Shown here: positions 9,264 to 19,419 of the stretch, one piece after another
Layout of the letters: every line of letters begins with the position of its first letter
Numbering within the stretch: the first letter of the stretch is position 1
Source: Fragilaria crotonensis
Taxonomy: Eukaryota; Bacillariophyta; Fragilariophyceae; Fragilariales; Fragilariaceae
Reading direction: 5' to 3'
NCBI GenBank assembly: GCA_022925895.1
Contig: JAKSYS010000806.1
Coordinates: 1-23,746, forward strand
DNA: 23,746 nucleotides
Made by a program: the position numbers and the translations under genes
The notes under the pieces: generated by a model
The model's input: only the letters and a program-made list of their open reading frames with translations
Databases searched by the model: none
Told to the model about the DNA's origin: nothing

Positions 9264-12200
9264 ATGCAAAGTGCAGCGCCCCCCAAGGTGAAAGTCAACA
9301 GTAACAAGGCGAACAAGAAGTCGAAATCGAGGAAAAGCAACATAAAAGAGTCGTTGTTAGCTGCTGAAACCGATTATTCCCTTGCGAAAGAGGATACTGG
9401 CGAAGACGTCCTGTCACATGATCACGTCGGAAATGCCTCAACCTTGAACACGATGATGATGTCGAATAACTACAGCCCTGTTGCCACTCACCAGTCACCT
9501 GGGATCGCTTCTTGTGAAATTCAACTTGAGCTAGAAAAGAAGAAAAAGAAGAAGAAACAGAAGAAGAGTCAGACATCCACCAGGGACGACGAGGTTGCCG
9601 CAACCACTGCAGATCTCGTCGAACAGACTCTCCAGAGCGACGAAATACTAATTACTCCGCAGCGTCAGTCGTCATCACCTTCATCCTCTCTAGGCGCAAA
9701 GGTTTCAAATGAAACCTACTCAACTGCTGTTGTGATGCAAAAGCTCGATGATGAGTTTGGACATGAACCCCTGACGGAATTTCAGAAGCAGCAGCTTAAA
9801 ATACTTGAGCCACTTTCGGCGTCACCGCAGCGTCAGATTGAACAAGCCAAAAGAACCAACTCATATGCATCGAGTTCGACTCTAGGTTTCAGCCAAGGGA
9901 GTGAGAGCCTGGCTGACTCCTTCATGTCAGAAATCACCCTCGACACCATCCACCAAGAAAACTGGTTAGGCGCCCAACCGAGCGCAGTTGCGAGGCAAGC
10001 GAGGCCCGCCATGGGAAAGCCGGCAAGTGCTCGCCGGAAGAATAACTCTCGACAGACATTCCTCAATTCTAGTAATGCTTTCATGGAAAAAGCGGCCATT
10101 CTTGAGGACTACGAATACGACCAAGAGGGAAGTGAAGGCGACAACGAAGAAGAAGAAAACAATGCTATATTGGCGGCGAGGGTACCTCCCGTCGTAGAAA
10201 AGTGGGAGATTCTTGCCGACGATTTCGATGACTGCCCAAGGGCAGTTTATGGCATCTCAGCATCAGGAGGAAATTCCGATATTGAGTGGGGGGGCTTCAA
10301 GGGCTCCGACACTCTGCCTGGGAAGAGAGAACCAGACAATCATGACCTTCTCGTCATGTATCTACGATCCATGGGCACGGATTTGGAATCAGCAGAATCT
10401 ATCGCTCGCCACTTCCAGATGGAAAACCACGTGATGTCCATGAAGGAAGGGCAAGAAATGGAAGGCGTTAAATCTGCAATGTACGCCGATGCTTCTGTGA
10501 TGTCAGGCTTTCAAAAGAGTGGCATCAGCAGCCCCGCGAGAATGCCGATTGACATAGCCCGATCCTGTAAACTGAAGGATGCTGATTTTGTGCGAGAACC
10601 TTTTCGAGACGACTCTGGCAGCCTTCGAGGCAATCACCGTCGACCGCGGTCGGCATTGCAGTGGAATCGTTACGAGACTCCGGGCGCAGTTCAAGTAGAT
10701 AGCATAGCGTTCGGGGCAACTTATCGTGCACCACCAGACGATGCTGGAGTCAACCACTCCTACAATAATGAGGGTGATTTGTTCGAAGATCTGCCTGTAC
10801 AGGCGCAGCTGGTGGAAGCTGATGCGTTCTCGTGTGATGATCCGGAGCTGGAATTGGGTGGGGGAAAGGGAATAGTCTTTGCTGAGAGCACGCCGCTCTC
10901 GTTCAAATCGCTAATGAAAGAAAGGTCTTTCCGAAGAGCATTCATTCTGGTCGCAGTCGTTTTCGCTGCAGTGCTTGTGATTTCGCTGTCTGTCACCCTC
11001 ACGAGAAATACGGACTCTGCAGAAAGTCTCTCGGATGCACCATCGACTTCTCCGACATCTCAACCTACCAGAATCGACAGTGATATCGCCGATGTTCTTC
11101 TCGCAGCTTCGGAGTCGGACGCGTTGTTAGTGGAAGGGACTCCGCAACGAAATGCCCTTGCTTGGATGTCTACTTTCGACGCGCTCGACATTGAGCTTGC
11201 CGATGAGCACCTATTGCAGCGTTATGCGCTCGTTGTTCTATATTTTGCTACCGGAGGAGATGATCTGTGGTTGGAACCAGAGAAGTGGTTGGACCCGTCA
11301 TTGCACGAATGCGATTGGGGGGCTGCTACCATAGAATGTGAGGAAGATGTTTCGAAACCTCGCCTCCTGCGTTCGCTTGACCTTTCGCGACAAGATCTTG
11401 CGGGACAACTGCCGAATGAGATTGGAATGTTCTCACAATTGACTTCACTCAAATTATCGAAGAATAGTATCAATGGGGCGATACCAAGTCAGATCTTTTC
11501 TTTGGAAAAATTGGAAATTCTAGAACTGGCCGGGAATAAGCTGACAGGCACGATACCCTCGCAACTCTCGTCGGCAGCAGAAATATCGTATCTGGACTTT
11601 TCCAACAATCAGTTGACGTCATCCATACCTGAGGAACTTTTTGAACTCACAAATCTCTTCTGGCTGGATTTGTCAATAAACCAGTTGACTGGAAGTGTCT
11701 CTAATGGCCTCGCCAAACTGAAATTGCTCACGAGCATCAATTTGAGACACAATATGATTGGGGGTGGAGTTCCAGACACCTTTGATGAAGTTCCGAAGCT
11801 AGACTTCATCCTTCTAGGTACGTAAGCGCTCAACAGGAGTTCTTGTTATCGGACGACGCTCACGCCCTTCTTTTTTCTGCAAAGATGACAACATGTTATC
11901 AGGATCGGTACCTCCTTGGTCAACGTCTTTGTTGAAACGACAAGAGGTGACTGTGTCGCACAATCAATTGATTGGACCCGTTCCTAGCGTAGAATCTCTT
12001 AGTGATATTGGTGGTGATGCCTTCAATTCCATTCGACTGTCGGAAATCGATGTCTCGTACAACTTTCTCACTGGGACGATGCCTCTACTCGCCGCATTAA
12101 CTCCGTCGATTCGTTTCCTGGACATTTCAGGGAATGCCTTGACTGGTTCTTTTCCATCTGGGAGCATTGGATTCTGGCCTTCAATGGAAGAGCTTGGCGC

Positions 12201-12825
12201 TCGTGACTGTCACTTCGAGGGAAAAGTACCTGTCGGCTTTTCAGGATTCCTCTCGTTCCTCGACTTTTCCGGGAACAAACTAACGGGTACGATTCCGGCG
12301 GAGCTAGCAAAGTTTGCAAGTCTTCAGGTCTTGTCCCTGAGCAACAATCAATTGTCCTCAACAATCCCGGTAAACATTACGAAGCTCTCTACCCTTGCGG
12401 TCTTTAGAGCTCGCAATTGTTCGCTTACAGGAACTGTGCCCCAAGGTTTGGCGTCGAATTCGGCCCAAATCATTGATCTCGGTTTGAATCAACTAAATGG
12501 CACAATCCACACTGAATTTGGGAGTGTCGCCACCCTGGAAGTACTAAGCCTGGATGGAAACGAGTTAGTCGGATCTATTCCAACGGAGCTGGCATCTTTG
12601 GAAATTCTCGCAACGCTGACACTTGACAACAACATGTTGACTGGAACAATCCCTTCCGAGTTTAGCCTTCGCACAACCCTTGTCACCTTCACAGTTGCAA
12701 GTAATGAGCTGAAGGGTTCTGTCCCCGAAGGCTTGTGCTCTTTGATGCCTGAGCTTGGAGTTGGGGATATAGGTTGCGACATCCAATGCACATGCTGTTC
12801 TGATCCAAACAGCACATGCGTCTAA
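9264..12825 (+). CDS. Single-pass membrane protein with 18 leucine-rich repeats
   Basis: The spliced gene has exon 1 9264-11817 and exon 2 11885-12825, giving 1164 aa. Residues 1 to about 550 are polar, acidic and serine-rich, with a lysine tract (residues about 91-103), and are probably disordered cytosol. A basic stretch (KERSFRR) leads into one transmembrane helix at about 558-580 (AFILVAVVFAAVLVISLSVTL). A Ser/Thr/Pro linker (DAPSTSPTSQPT) and an LRR N-cap with HECDW...IEC follow. There are then 18 plant-type LRRs (LxxLxLxxNxLxGxIP, about 700-1135) and a cysteine-rich C-cap (CDIQCTCC). The basic residues before the helix predict N-inside, LRRs outside, with the helix as signal anchor. This architecture is common in diatoms. 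It lacks a kinase domain, so it is no receptor kinase; a surface recognition or adhesion role is inferred. Repeats 11 and 14 (ARDCHFEGKVP, ARNCSLTGTVP) carry a Cys where Asn-x-x is usual. Start ATG 9264; the frame looks intact. Confidence 0.85.
11818..11884 (+). other. 67-nt phase-1 intron inside an LRR codon run
   Basis: GT at 11818 (G|GTACGT) and AG at 11883-11884 after a T-rich tract. Splicing creates a GAT codon across the junction and restores the repeat LDFILLDDNMLSGSVP. Unspliced, the frame would stop at TAA 11823-11825. Confidence 0.85.
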
Positions 12826-13290
12826 TAGGCAATGCACGTCCAATCTTGGTCAGACATATGTCGCGAATGAACGCTTTTGGCCTGAAGATGCAAGACCTAC
12901 TGGACATAAGGGGAAGCGGGTGCACAAAAAGACACGATGTGGGGGGGGCGGTGCTCCTGTCTGAGCAACTGTGGAACTGATTATCGGCGTCTTGGTCAAG
13001 CGTGGTGTCGGCAGCCCGTTCTTGGTGCAGTAGTTGGATGAGATTACGGCAAAGACATCGGTGATTTGATATGAGTTGTTGGCTCTCCGGGAATGGTATG
13101 TCGTTATCATCGCTGAGCATGGTGGCTGACTGCATAGGGCTGGTTGAGGTTCTTTTTGGAATGCTGTCAACCTGTCAATGAGATGCTGCATCATCGCATC
13201 TAGCAGGCTCGGAATCACCGCGGCTACCCTTGTTTGAGGACTGCAAATGAGCGAAATGACCGCAGCAGTTTCGGTGCTAGCATTCATATT
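12826..13290. other. Intergenic region with a G8 tract
   Basis: No gene recognised. Two overlapping open minus-strand frames (about 145 codons each) have no motif and odd composition, so they are not called. A G8 run sits at 12941-12948. It probably contains the 3' end of the LRR transcript and the left edge of the retroelement region. Confidence 0.4.
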
Positions 13291-13722
13291 TATGATTAAA
13301 GTCGTTCCTTAGCGCCCGAAATCATACTTCTAGTTGTACAATACGAAGAAGTACGGCATGTAATCATACATCTAGATATACAATACAAAGAAGTACGGCA
13401 TGTAACAGTTAGACTTCGTGTAACTCGGAAAGGAAATAAAATTGTGAGCGCAGTCGCACAACAACTAAAAATCATCAGTCCCGTTTGTACGGTACTTGTA
13501 CGCATTCGTACTCTGCTACTGTGAGTTACGATTCTGTACGCTTGCGTCGGTATTAATCAGTCCCACAAATCGTTCACGATTCGATTGAAAGTGTGGTTTA
13601 TTGAGTAAAGTACGGCAAGCAACGAAGTTAGCCAGGCGTAACAAACGTAAAACTAAAGTTGTGTGCAATTACTACATGTGCATGAATTAGCGTTACTTGT
13701 ACGGTGTGTACTGTACATGGTA
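13291..13722 (-). mobile_element. Possible 3' LTR of the copia element
   Basis: Downstream (on the minus strand) of the RNase H stop lies a purine-rich tract at 13723-13749 that could be the polypurine primer site. After it comes a gene-free stretch with an AATAAA signal on the minus strand (13597-13602) and repeated AAGTACGGCA motifs (13349, 13391, 13606). This is where the 3' LTR should be. The exact ends cannot be set because the 5' LTR is missing from the window and no second copy is available for comparison. Confidence 0.35.
13321..13404. repeat. Tandem repeat, two 42-bp units
   Basis: Unit 1 is 13321-13362 and unit 2 is 13363-13404; they differ at 4 of 42 positions by direct comparison. 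Both end in aagaagtacggcatgta. A weaker third relative starts near 13604 (agtaaagtacggcaagcaac). LTR U3 regions often carry such tandem repeats as enhancer-like units, which fits the proposed LTR. Confidence 0.8.
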
Positions 13723-13890
13723 TCCCGTCCACCTTTTCTCAGTCCCCTCAACTTAGTATGGCAAATAAGGATGGATGGCATACTAGGTCGTCGCGGTGGA
13801 CCATTGATCATAACACTGATATTTAGCCGCCACATAGTGTGCGTGCAAGGGAACCCTAGATGACCTGCGAACCTCATATAGAGGGGGAAA

Positions 13891-14445
13891 TCAAGTGTAA
13901 TCAACGACGTCGTAGAGAACGAGACTCACTAGGTGGTCTCGCTTCTGACCGCCAGGTATGATCTTCGTACATAGATCAGCTTGGTTATCATGGGTTGAAA
14001 TATGGGCCGTCACACATTCACCCATGGCGACTGCTTCACGCACCGCGTGATAGCACACTGAATTTGATTTCTTCTTCAATGTTGATTCTGGGCGCTGCGT
14101 GTTATGTATGACCGACATATTGTCACCATATATAAACGCTGGGCCATCGATGGGTACTCCCATCATTCGTAATTTGTAACGGAGTCCTCTCAGCGTCTCC
14201 ATCCCGTGTTTCATGGCGACAAACTCAGCCCCGAAAACACTAGTTTTGATCGTTGCCTGCTTCTTTGAGTACCATAGGATGGGAGACATGTTGAGGTATA
14301 ACAGAAACCCAGTTCGGGATCGTCGAGTACGTTGATCACCGGCATGATCTGAGTCAACGAATAAGCGAAGATCCATATCCTTACCACGTGGAGGTGGTGC
14401 ATTGGGAGGGATCGCTTCGGTTACATCACCATAAATGATTTCCAA
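13891..14445 (-). pseudogene. Copia RNase H
   Basis: Copia-type RNase H, which removes the RNA strand during reverse transcription. It carries DLRLFVDSDHAGD (first catalytic Asp), RSRTGFLLYLN, SVFGAEFVAMKHG (catalytic Glu), YGDNMSVIHNT (Asp) and HDNQADLCTK (last Asp). All four acidic residues are present. The domain is cut from the RT part by a one-base shift at about 14432: the RT frame ends FMVM-stop at 14421 while this frame starts inside the same bases with IIYGDVTEAIPPNAP. One missing T in the TTT run there would explain it. The stop at 13891 is the natural end of pol. Confidence 0.82.
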
Positions 14446-16454
14446 TCACATTCCTTGAATGCTGATCGGTCGATGTCCGGGTAGGACGGATCAAACACGA
14501 TCCGGGCGTTATGCTTCTTTTCCAAATAGTTGAAGAGGTGAAACACGGCCTCCAAGTGCCCTTCGCGTGGCATGATCAGGTATGAAGCAAGTTCAGATAC
14601 TTCGGTGATGATGTCGACTCGTCCGAGCTCGACACACCATCGAAGTACGCCGATCTGCGATTGGTAAAATGTGGCCAGCTCCGGCGACAATTCCGGAGTC
14701 ACATCTAGTTCTGGTGCGTAGTTCAAGGGAAATGGTCCTGATGACCTCTTCGCCCACTTCCTGGTCGGGTATACCCTGGTATGGAATGCCTTCACGTTTG
14801 CAACCGCTGCCTGAATGTATTTGCTGGAACTCATGCCCCACGCAACCACACCATTTGACAGTGTCACAGGGCGCAATTTGGCACCAAGGTAAAACTCTGG
14901 GTCACGTATCGAGCCAGGTTTGGTCTTGAAGAAATGGTCTATTTCTTTCAATGCCTTTACACCGTCATGGTGAACGACGAGAATATCATCAACGTATAAT
15001 AAGCAATATGCATAATACTTGTATCTGTCATCCGGACGAATCTCGGGTTTAAACCACAGGTCATGGTCGGCCTTACAAGATTCCCATCCGAGATGACGCA
15101 TACAATCGGCGAGATGGTTCCTGAAAGACGCCCCGGCCGACTTGAAAAGGGCTCTGACAATTATGGCACGCTTGCCAGCGTCTTGTCCGAATTCTGGTCC
15201 CAGTCGGCACCAGATCTTTTCGCCGACAGGGGCTGTCAAGTAGGCGTTCTCGATATCCGCCGTCTTGACTTCCAAATCATTTAACGCGGCTATGGTCAAT
15301 GCGATTCTCACAGACTCGCGTGAAACGACGCTAGCATACGTGACGGTACCTGATGATGGCTTTGTCATATGGCCACCTGCCACCAAACGTGCCTTACGCT
15401 GGAAGTCTTCCATCTTGACGTCGAACACGAGGTGACATTTCATCTCCTGAAATGTGGGTGGCGGGTCCATCCCATCTTCCAAGACGTCGAATGCGATGCG
15501 AACCTTTGACATCTCCTTGCGGATGGCATCCTGCCATAACAAATTCCCGTTTTCCCGATCAATTCTCACGCAGTCGTCGTAAGTCTTTGGGACCTCGATT
15601 CCAAATTTATGAGTCCTTTTATGATATTGTTTGTTAACTGCAGCCACAATACAGTCCCGTTGCTTCATTGTGTACGGGACCCACCATGCAAAAGCAGCTT
15701 CCCCATCTATTCCACGTGCGATGGCATATTCCGCAACTTCAATCGGATTCGATTCCTTGAGGTCTGCCAATCGCTCCCATGATGTGGTCCCGTCTTTCCG
15801 TTCCACGCATAGGTGCCAGCCTTTAGTAGTCTGGCGCATGCGTCGATTGGAACCTCTGGTGATCCACATGTCCGTTCGATCGACAGCAGCGTCGGTTCGT
15901 TTGTGGTCTACTAATCCAGCCAAGAGAAGGTATTGGTTGCCTTCCGAGTCACATTGCGCATACATGTTTTGCGCTATGACGTTGGCCGCAACCTCAATCC
16001 TCTGGCCACCATCGGCGAATTCAACCTCGTATTTTCGAGTGTCAAGAATGGGATTTGAATTCGCCTTCCCCCGAAGGGTCCCATCTAAATTGTGTTTCCT
16101 TCCGCAGACTCGTGCAGTCTTAACGGTGTCCCCTGTCGGTAGGGAGACCTGAGCTCCGACATACTTGTCGTATGTATCTTCATCCACATCATCGGCGTCA
16201 GGTGTGAATCGCATCCCTTCTTAAGTGTCACCGTCAGCATACGGCTCATAGGTTGGGGTCCCAAGGTCTTCCAATTCGGGATCCGATGCAAAGTCCTCAA
16301 ATTTGAATGAATCACCCAACACCTTTTCGAGCGATAGGATGAACTTCGAGCGTTCGGCCTTGTGCGTCTCGTCTGCGATCTCGTCAGGCGTTAACGATCT
16401 GACAGTCGAACGGTACACTACTTGACCATTTGCCTTTATCACCTTCCGAGTCAT
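14421..16454 (-). pseudogene. Copia reverse transcriptase and upstream linker
   Basis: One frame from 16454 to 14421, interrupted only by TAA at 16221-16223. The linker includes TPDEIADETHKAERSKF. The RT part has RKARLVAGGHMTKP, YASVVSRESVRIALTIAALN, VKTADIENAYLTAP (motif A, catalytic Asp), KSAGASFRNHLAD and LLYVDDILVVHHD (motif C; YVDD at 14985-14996 in plus coordinates). All catalytic aspartates are kept. In the segment before KSAGASF the sequence reads VRALFKSAG, whereas related elements usually have a slightly longer YGLK-type motif there, so two residues may have been lost in frame. The long open part shows that decay of this region is recent or slow. Confidence 0.85.
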
Positions 16455-16501
16455 GGCCGGTCCGATGTCACACCTTCCGAGTCATGGCCGGTCCGATGTC
16501 A
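16440..16501. repeat. Perfect 31-bp tandem duplication breaking pol
   Basis: 16440-16470 and 16471-16501 are identical over 31 bp. On the minus strand the duplicated piece encodes DIGPAMTRKV at the end of the integrase frame and again at the start of the next frame. As 31 is not a multiple of 3, it shifts the frame and creates a stop at 16468. Confidence 0.93.
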
Positions 16502-17254
16502 ATCGCCGGACCAAGGTCGCGCCCCAGAACCATTTTATCGTCGGGGTACGTTGTTGATGTGTCTCTGAACATCACCCATTCAAACCAACCAAACAAGGCT
16601 AAAGCAGAGATATTGGCAGTCTCACCTCGGACTATGGTTTCCGGTACTTGCCCTTCTAGTCTATACTGATCATGGGCGGTCAGGGAACGGACGTAAGCCT
16701 CTCTTTCAAGGCAATGATCCCATAGTCGCTTGGGTGCTTTCGATCGAACCATCTGGCGTCCCACGCCACGCTTGAGTTCACGAATGGCGGATTCAGCGGC
16801 GTTTGACCAGGGCGTGTGAGGTTCGGTCTGTTTGACCCTAGCTCCTGCCTCTCGGCATTTCTTCCTGAATTGTCCAAGGAGTTGTTCTTTGGCACCGTCC
16901 ATGATAAGAGTGTTCGGAACGCCTTCCCATTGGAACAGCAGAGACAAGCCCTCGTGTGCCTCGCTCTTCTTTCGCATCGGGTAGGCGCGACACCAGCCAT
17001 CCGCCGTTGCGAATATCTGTGCGTATTTGTTGTTTCTCGCCGACGCTGTATTTGATATCAGCGTGTCGGTAAAACAATCGATTGGCAACCGTCGATAACG
17101 TAGTTGCCTGTCATTAGTCCGAAATCTCCTCGAGAGGGTTGGGTGAAGGAGCGTACGGATTCCACGCTGAGTCGTCGCTTGGACTGTGCGGCGTGCAGCA
17201 TGAATATCAATCCCCAAATTTCTCGATAAATGCACCGCATCAAATTGTTTCAGG
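16468..17254 (-). pseudogene. Copia integrase
   Basis: Integrase inserts the cDNA into the genome. The DDE triad is present: CFTDTL (Asp codon at 17065-17067), LIMDGAKEQL (16897-16899) and NAAESAIRELK (Glu at 16792-16794). Upstream lies HLSRNLGIDIHAARRTVQAT, the segment that normally follows the HHCC-like zinc region in diatom copia elements. The frame is entered from the previous one by a one-base shift at about 17250 (an extra T in CAATTTGATG would explain it) and leaves at the 31-bp duplication. Confidence 0.82.
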
Positions 17255-18004
17255 CGCCGATGTCCGAACTGTCATGATCCCAGTACCAATTGCGTTCGGC
17301 AGGGTGGCGTCGTCTAAAGTGGCTGATATTGCTTGAAGGGACAGTTGGATCCTATCCACTCCGATGAGCGCGGGGGCCAAATGCCAATTGGATACCACGC
17401 AGATGCGATTGACGTTCGGAGCAGCCCAAATCCGGTCCCCTGAATCCGATATGCATTTGCTGGCGAGCATGTCTTCATGTTCAGCAAAGGTAGGGTCATG
17501 AGGGTCGTAGTCGGGCGAATCACTGGTCAGAACGAGGTGTGGTAGTTGCTCGTATTCGTCGTGCGTCGGCTTACGGTATGGAACGAAGACGCAACGCCTT
17601 TGAGTGTTAATGGAATAACATACGGGGAGTCGGAAGCATCCATCGGGATTACAATCGAGTGTGAGTGTTCGTCAGGGTGTTCAGTCAAGAAACGTGGTAT
17701 GTCGTTAATCTTGACGTCATTAAGTCGAACTTCATCGTAAGTTATGTGGCATTTCAGGTATGTAAATAGCCTGATTGACAATAAGAATGACCGTTCGTCC
17801 CATCAAAGGGTCGTCATATGCGAGTGCAGCAGAGACCGTGCGCAAGTTTGTAGCAACTGGTCCTGTAGGGTTATAGCCAGATACATCAATTGGTCTCTCA
17901 TAATCATGCACTAATAAAGCGTTACGACCAATCGCACATTGGTCCGCATGGGAGTCGAGATCGGTACGCGATTCAGTAACCGACACATCGACAGAGCTGA
18001 GCAA
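17240..18004 (-). pseudogene. Copia protease and linker to integrase
   Basis: The frame starting near 18004 carries TDLDSHADQCAIG, the aspartic-protease active site (D-S-H-A in diatom copia elements), followed by RPIDVSGYNPTGP and YIPEMPHNL. The sequence then continues in a second frame (LNDVKINDIPRFL, SIVIPMDASDSPYVIPLTL) from about 17735 and in a third (DEYEQLPHLVLT and HEDMLASKCISDSGDRIW) from about 17576, which ends at the stop at 17240. The last break is explained by one lost C in the CCC/GG run near 17576. Gag and pol are in different frames at about 18030, which may be the natural state of the element. Confidence 0.75.
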
Positions 18005-18059
18005 CCAAAAACCGAAAGGGCACGACTATGTCACTTCGATGTCTTGGTGCTTTGACGAG

Positions 18060-19419
18060 TCAAGATGAGTTGGTACGGTTAGTACCGGCCGATGCAGACT
18101 TGATCGCACGTGGTTGAGTTTCATCGGACGACACAGAAGCATCGGTCGTGGCGTCGTCAACCGCGCCGATCTCAGTCTTGCCCATTTGCTTAGCCAGTTG
18201 AGCCACAGTACGGTTAACGGCCTTGAGGTTCTTGATAACTCCTTTCGTGTCATCCTTGTCTTTCGCATTCTTGTCCTTCTTTGTCTTGCTATCCTTGGCC
18301 CCGGGTTTGTGTCCGCGTTTCAGGCGCTTTGCGGCTAAATCCTTCTTTTGGGCCGGAGACAAAGCGTCATACTCAGATTTGGTGTAGTAGCGGTCTTCCG
18401 CTTCGTCACTGCGCTTGCGTTTGCCGCCGTGTTGAACCTTAATCTCCGAGATATTGACGTTAGGGTTGCCTCTAGACTTCGAGGTGGTCTGCTTTATAAA
18501 ATCCTGGTAAAGCGTGACACATGCGTCAAACAAGTCATTGCGCAGGGTAGCATCGGACATGATACGCGTTTTGACCGAATCAAACTTGTCGGTCTTGATA
18601 CCATCCAGAAGGTACCTGACTTTTGAACGTGGGTCGATTCCGGTGTAACCATGCTCAACAAGACCCTCCATTATGGAGTGCTGTTGTTTATGCACATTAA
18701 CATATTTTTCGGAATCCCATCGCCTCTGTTCTCCATTATAGACAGTGGACTTCAGTTTGTCTTCGGCCTACGTGGCCATATTGTCCACGTTGTTGGGTCC
18801 AAGGAAATGGGTGTACAAGGCTAGGTAAGCCATGCGGTCATCCCTTGAACGTTGCGCGGGTTTAACGTACGTCCAACAACTCTGCTCACGAGTGATACGG
18901 GCTATGATATCCCATACCTTCTCTCGGTTCACGAGGAATGTTGGGTCGAGAGTGCGTACGGCACCGACCATCGTAAAGTGTGGTGCACGAGCGATCATCT
19001 CGTCTTGTAGCTACAGTGACGTAACCACCGTCGGGGTCTTCATCAGGGACGTTCTCATCCTTACGAACTACATAAGCCAAAGGAATTTTCTTGTCGCCGA
19101 GATACGAGCGCAAGTATTCGAGAATGGATTCCATTGTTTTCGGCCAGTCTTTTGCGTTAATGGAGGGAACGTCGTCTGAGGGTTTGTATGTGGCTTCGAA
19201 GTCACGCAATTCGCGTATGCTGCGAATATTTTCGAGAGTCACCGCCGCCGGGGCAATCGTACGGCTCGTACGGACCTTGTGGCGTAGATAAAACGCGAGG
19301 AGCTTCATGTTAGTCTCAGCCCTTGCGTTAACTTGGATGCCGGGGTTGGGGATCGCAGGCCCATCAGCACCGGGGACCGTCCCGTCGGGGCGACGAAGCA
19401 ACTGGCCAAGATTGGATTA
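18060..19419 (-). pseudogene. Copia gag, N-terminally truncated
   Basis: Structural (capsid-like) protein. The first segment reads LRRPDGTVPGADGPAIPNPG, then MKLLAFYLRHKVRTSRTI, RELRDFEATYKPSDDVPSI and NAKDWPKTMESILEYLRSYL, the typical diatom copia gag core. A one-base shift at about 19008 moves to MIARAPHFTMVGAVRTLDP; TAG at 18768-18770 stops this frame after NNVDNMAT, and it resumes with AEDKLKSTVYNGEQRRWDSE and a long Lys-rich nucleic-acid-binding end (SKTKKDKNAKDKDD) to the stop at 18060. No CCHC knuckle was found. The N-terminal part before LRRPDG is cut off by the junction with the DIRS-like sequence. Confidence 0.78.

Larger units (their letters stand above)
13891..19410 (-). mobile_element. 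Degenerate Ty1/copia retrotransposon (CoDi-like), 5' truncated
   Basis: On the minus strand, gag, protease, integrase, reverse transcriptase and RNase H follow in this order; integrase before RT defines Ty1/copia. The coding order is intact but the reading frame is not: I count short frame breaks near 19008, 17735, 17576, 17250 and 14432, a 31-bp duplication at 16440-16501, and in-frame stops at 18768-18770 (TAG) and 16221-16223 (TAA). The gag N-terminus and the 5' LTR are missing because the element stops at a junction with DIRS-like sequence at about 19402-19412. The protein motifs are those of the copia lineages known from diatom genomes. It cannot transpose by itself. Confidence 0.85.

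Noticed and set aside
12689-13287. Two overlapping minus-strand frames of about 145 codons after the LRR gene, possibly gag-like
   Set aside because: No gag core, knuckle or other motif; one overlaps the LRR coding end and composition is not protein-like.
15631-16152. 173-codon plus-strand frame
   Set aside because: Antisense shadow of the well supported copia pol frame.
14421-16454. Idea that the copia pol is an active, domesticated gene
   Set aside because: It has a nonsense codon at 16221-16223, a frame-breaking duplication upstream and a separated RNase H; no sign of retained single-gene function.
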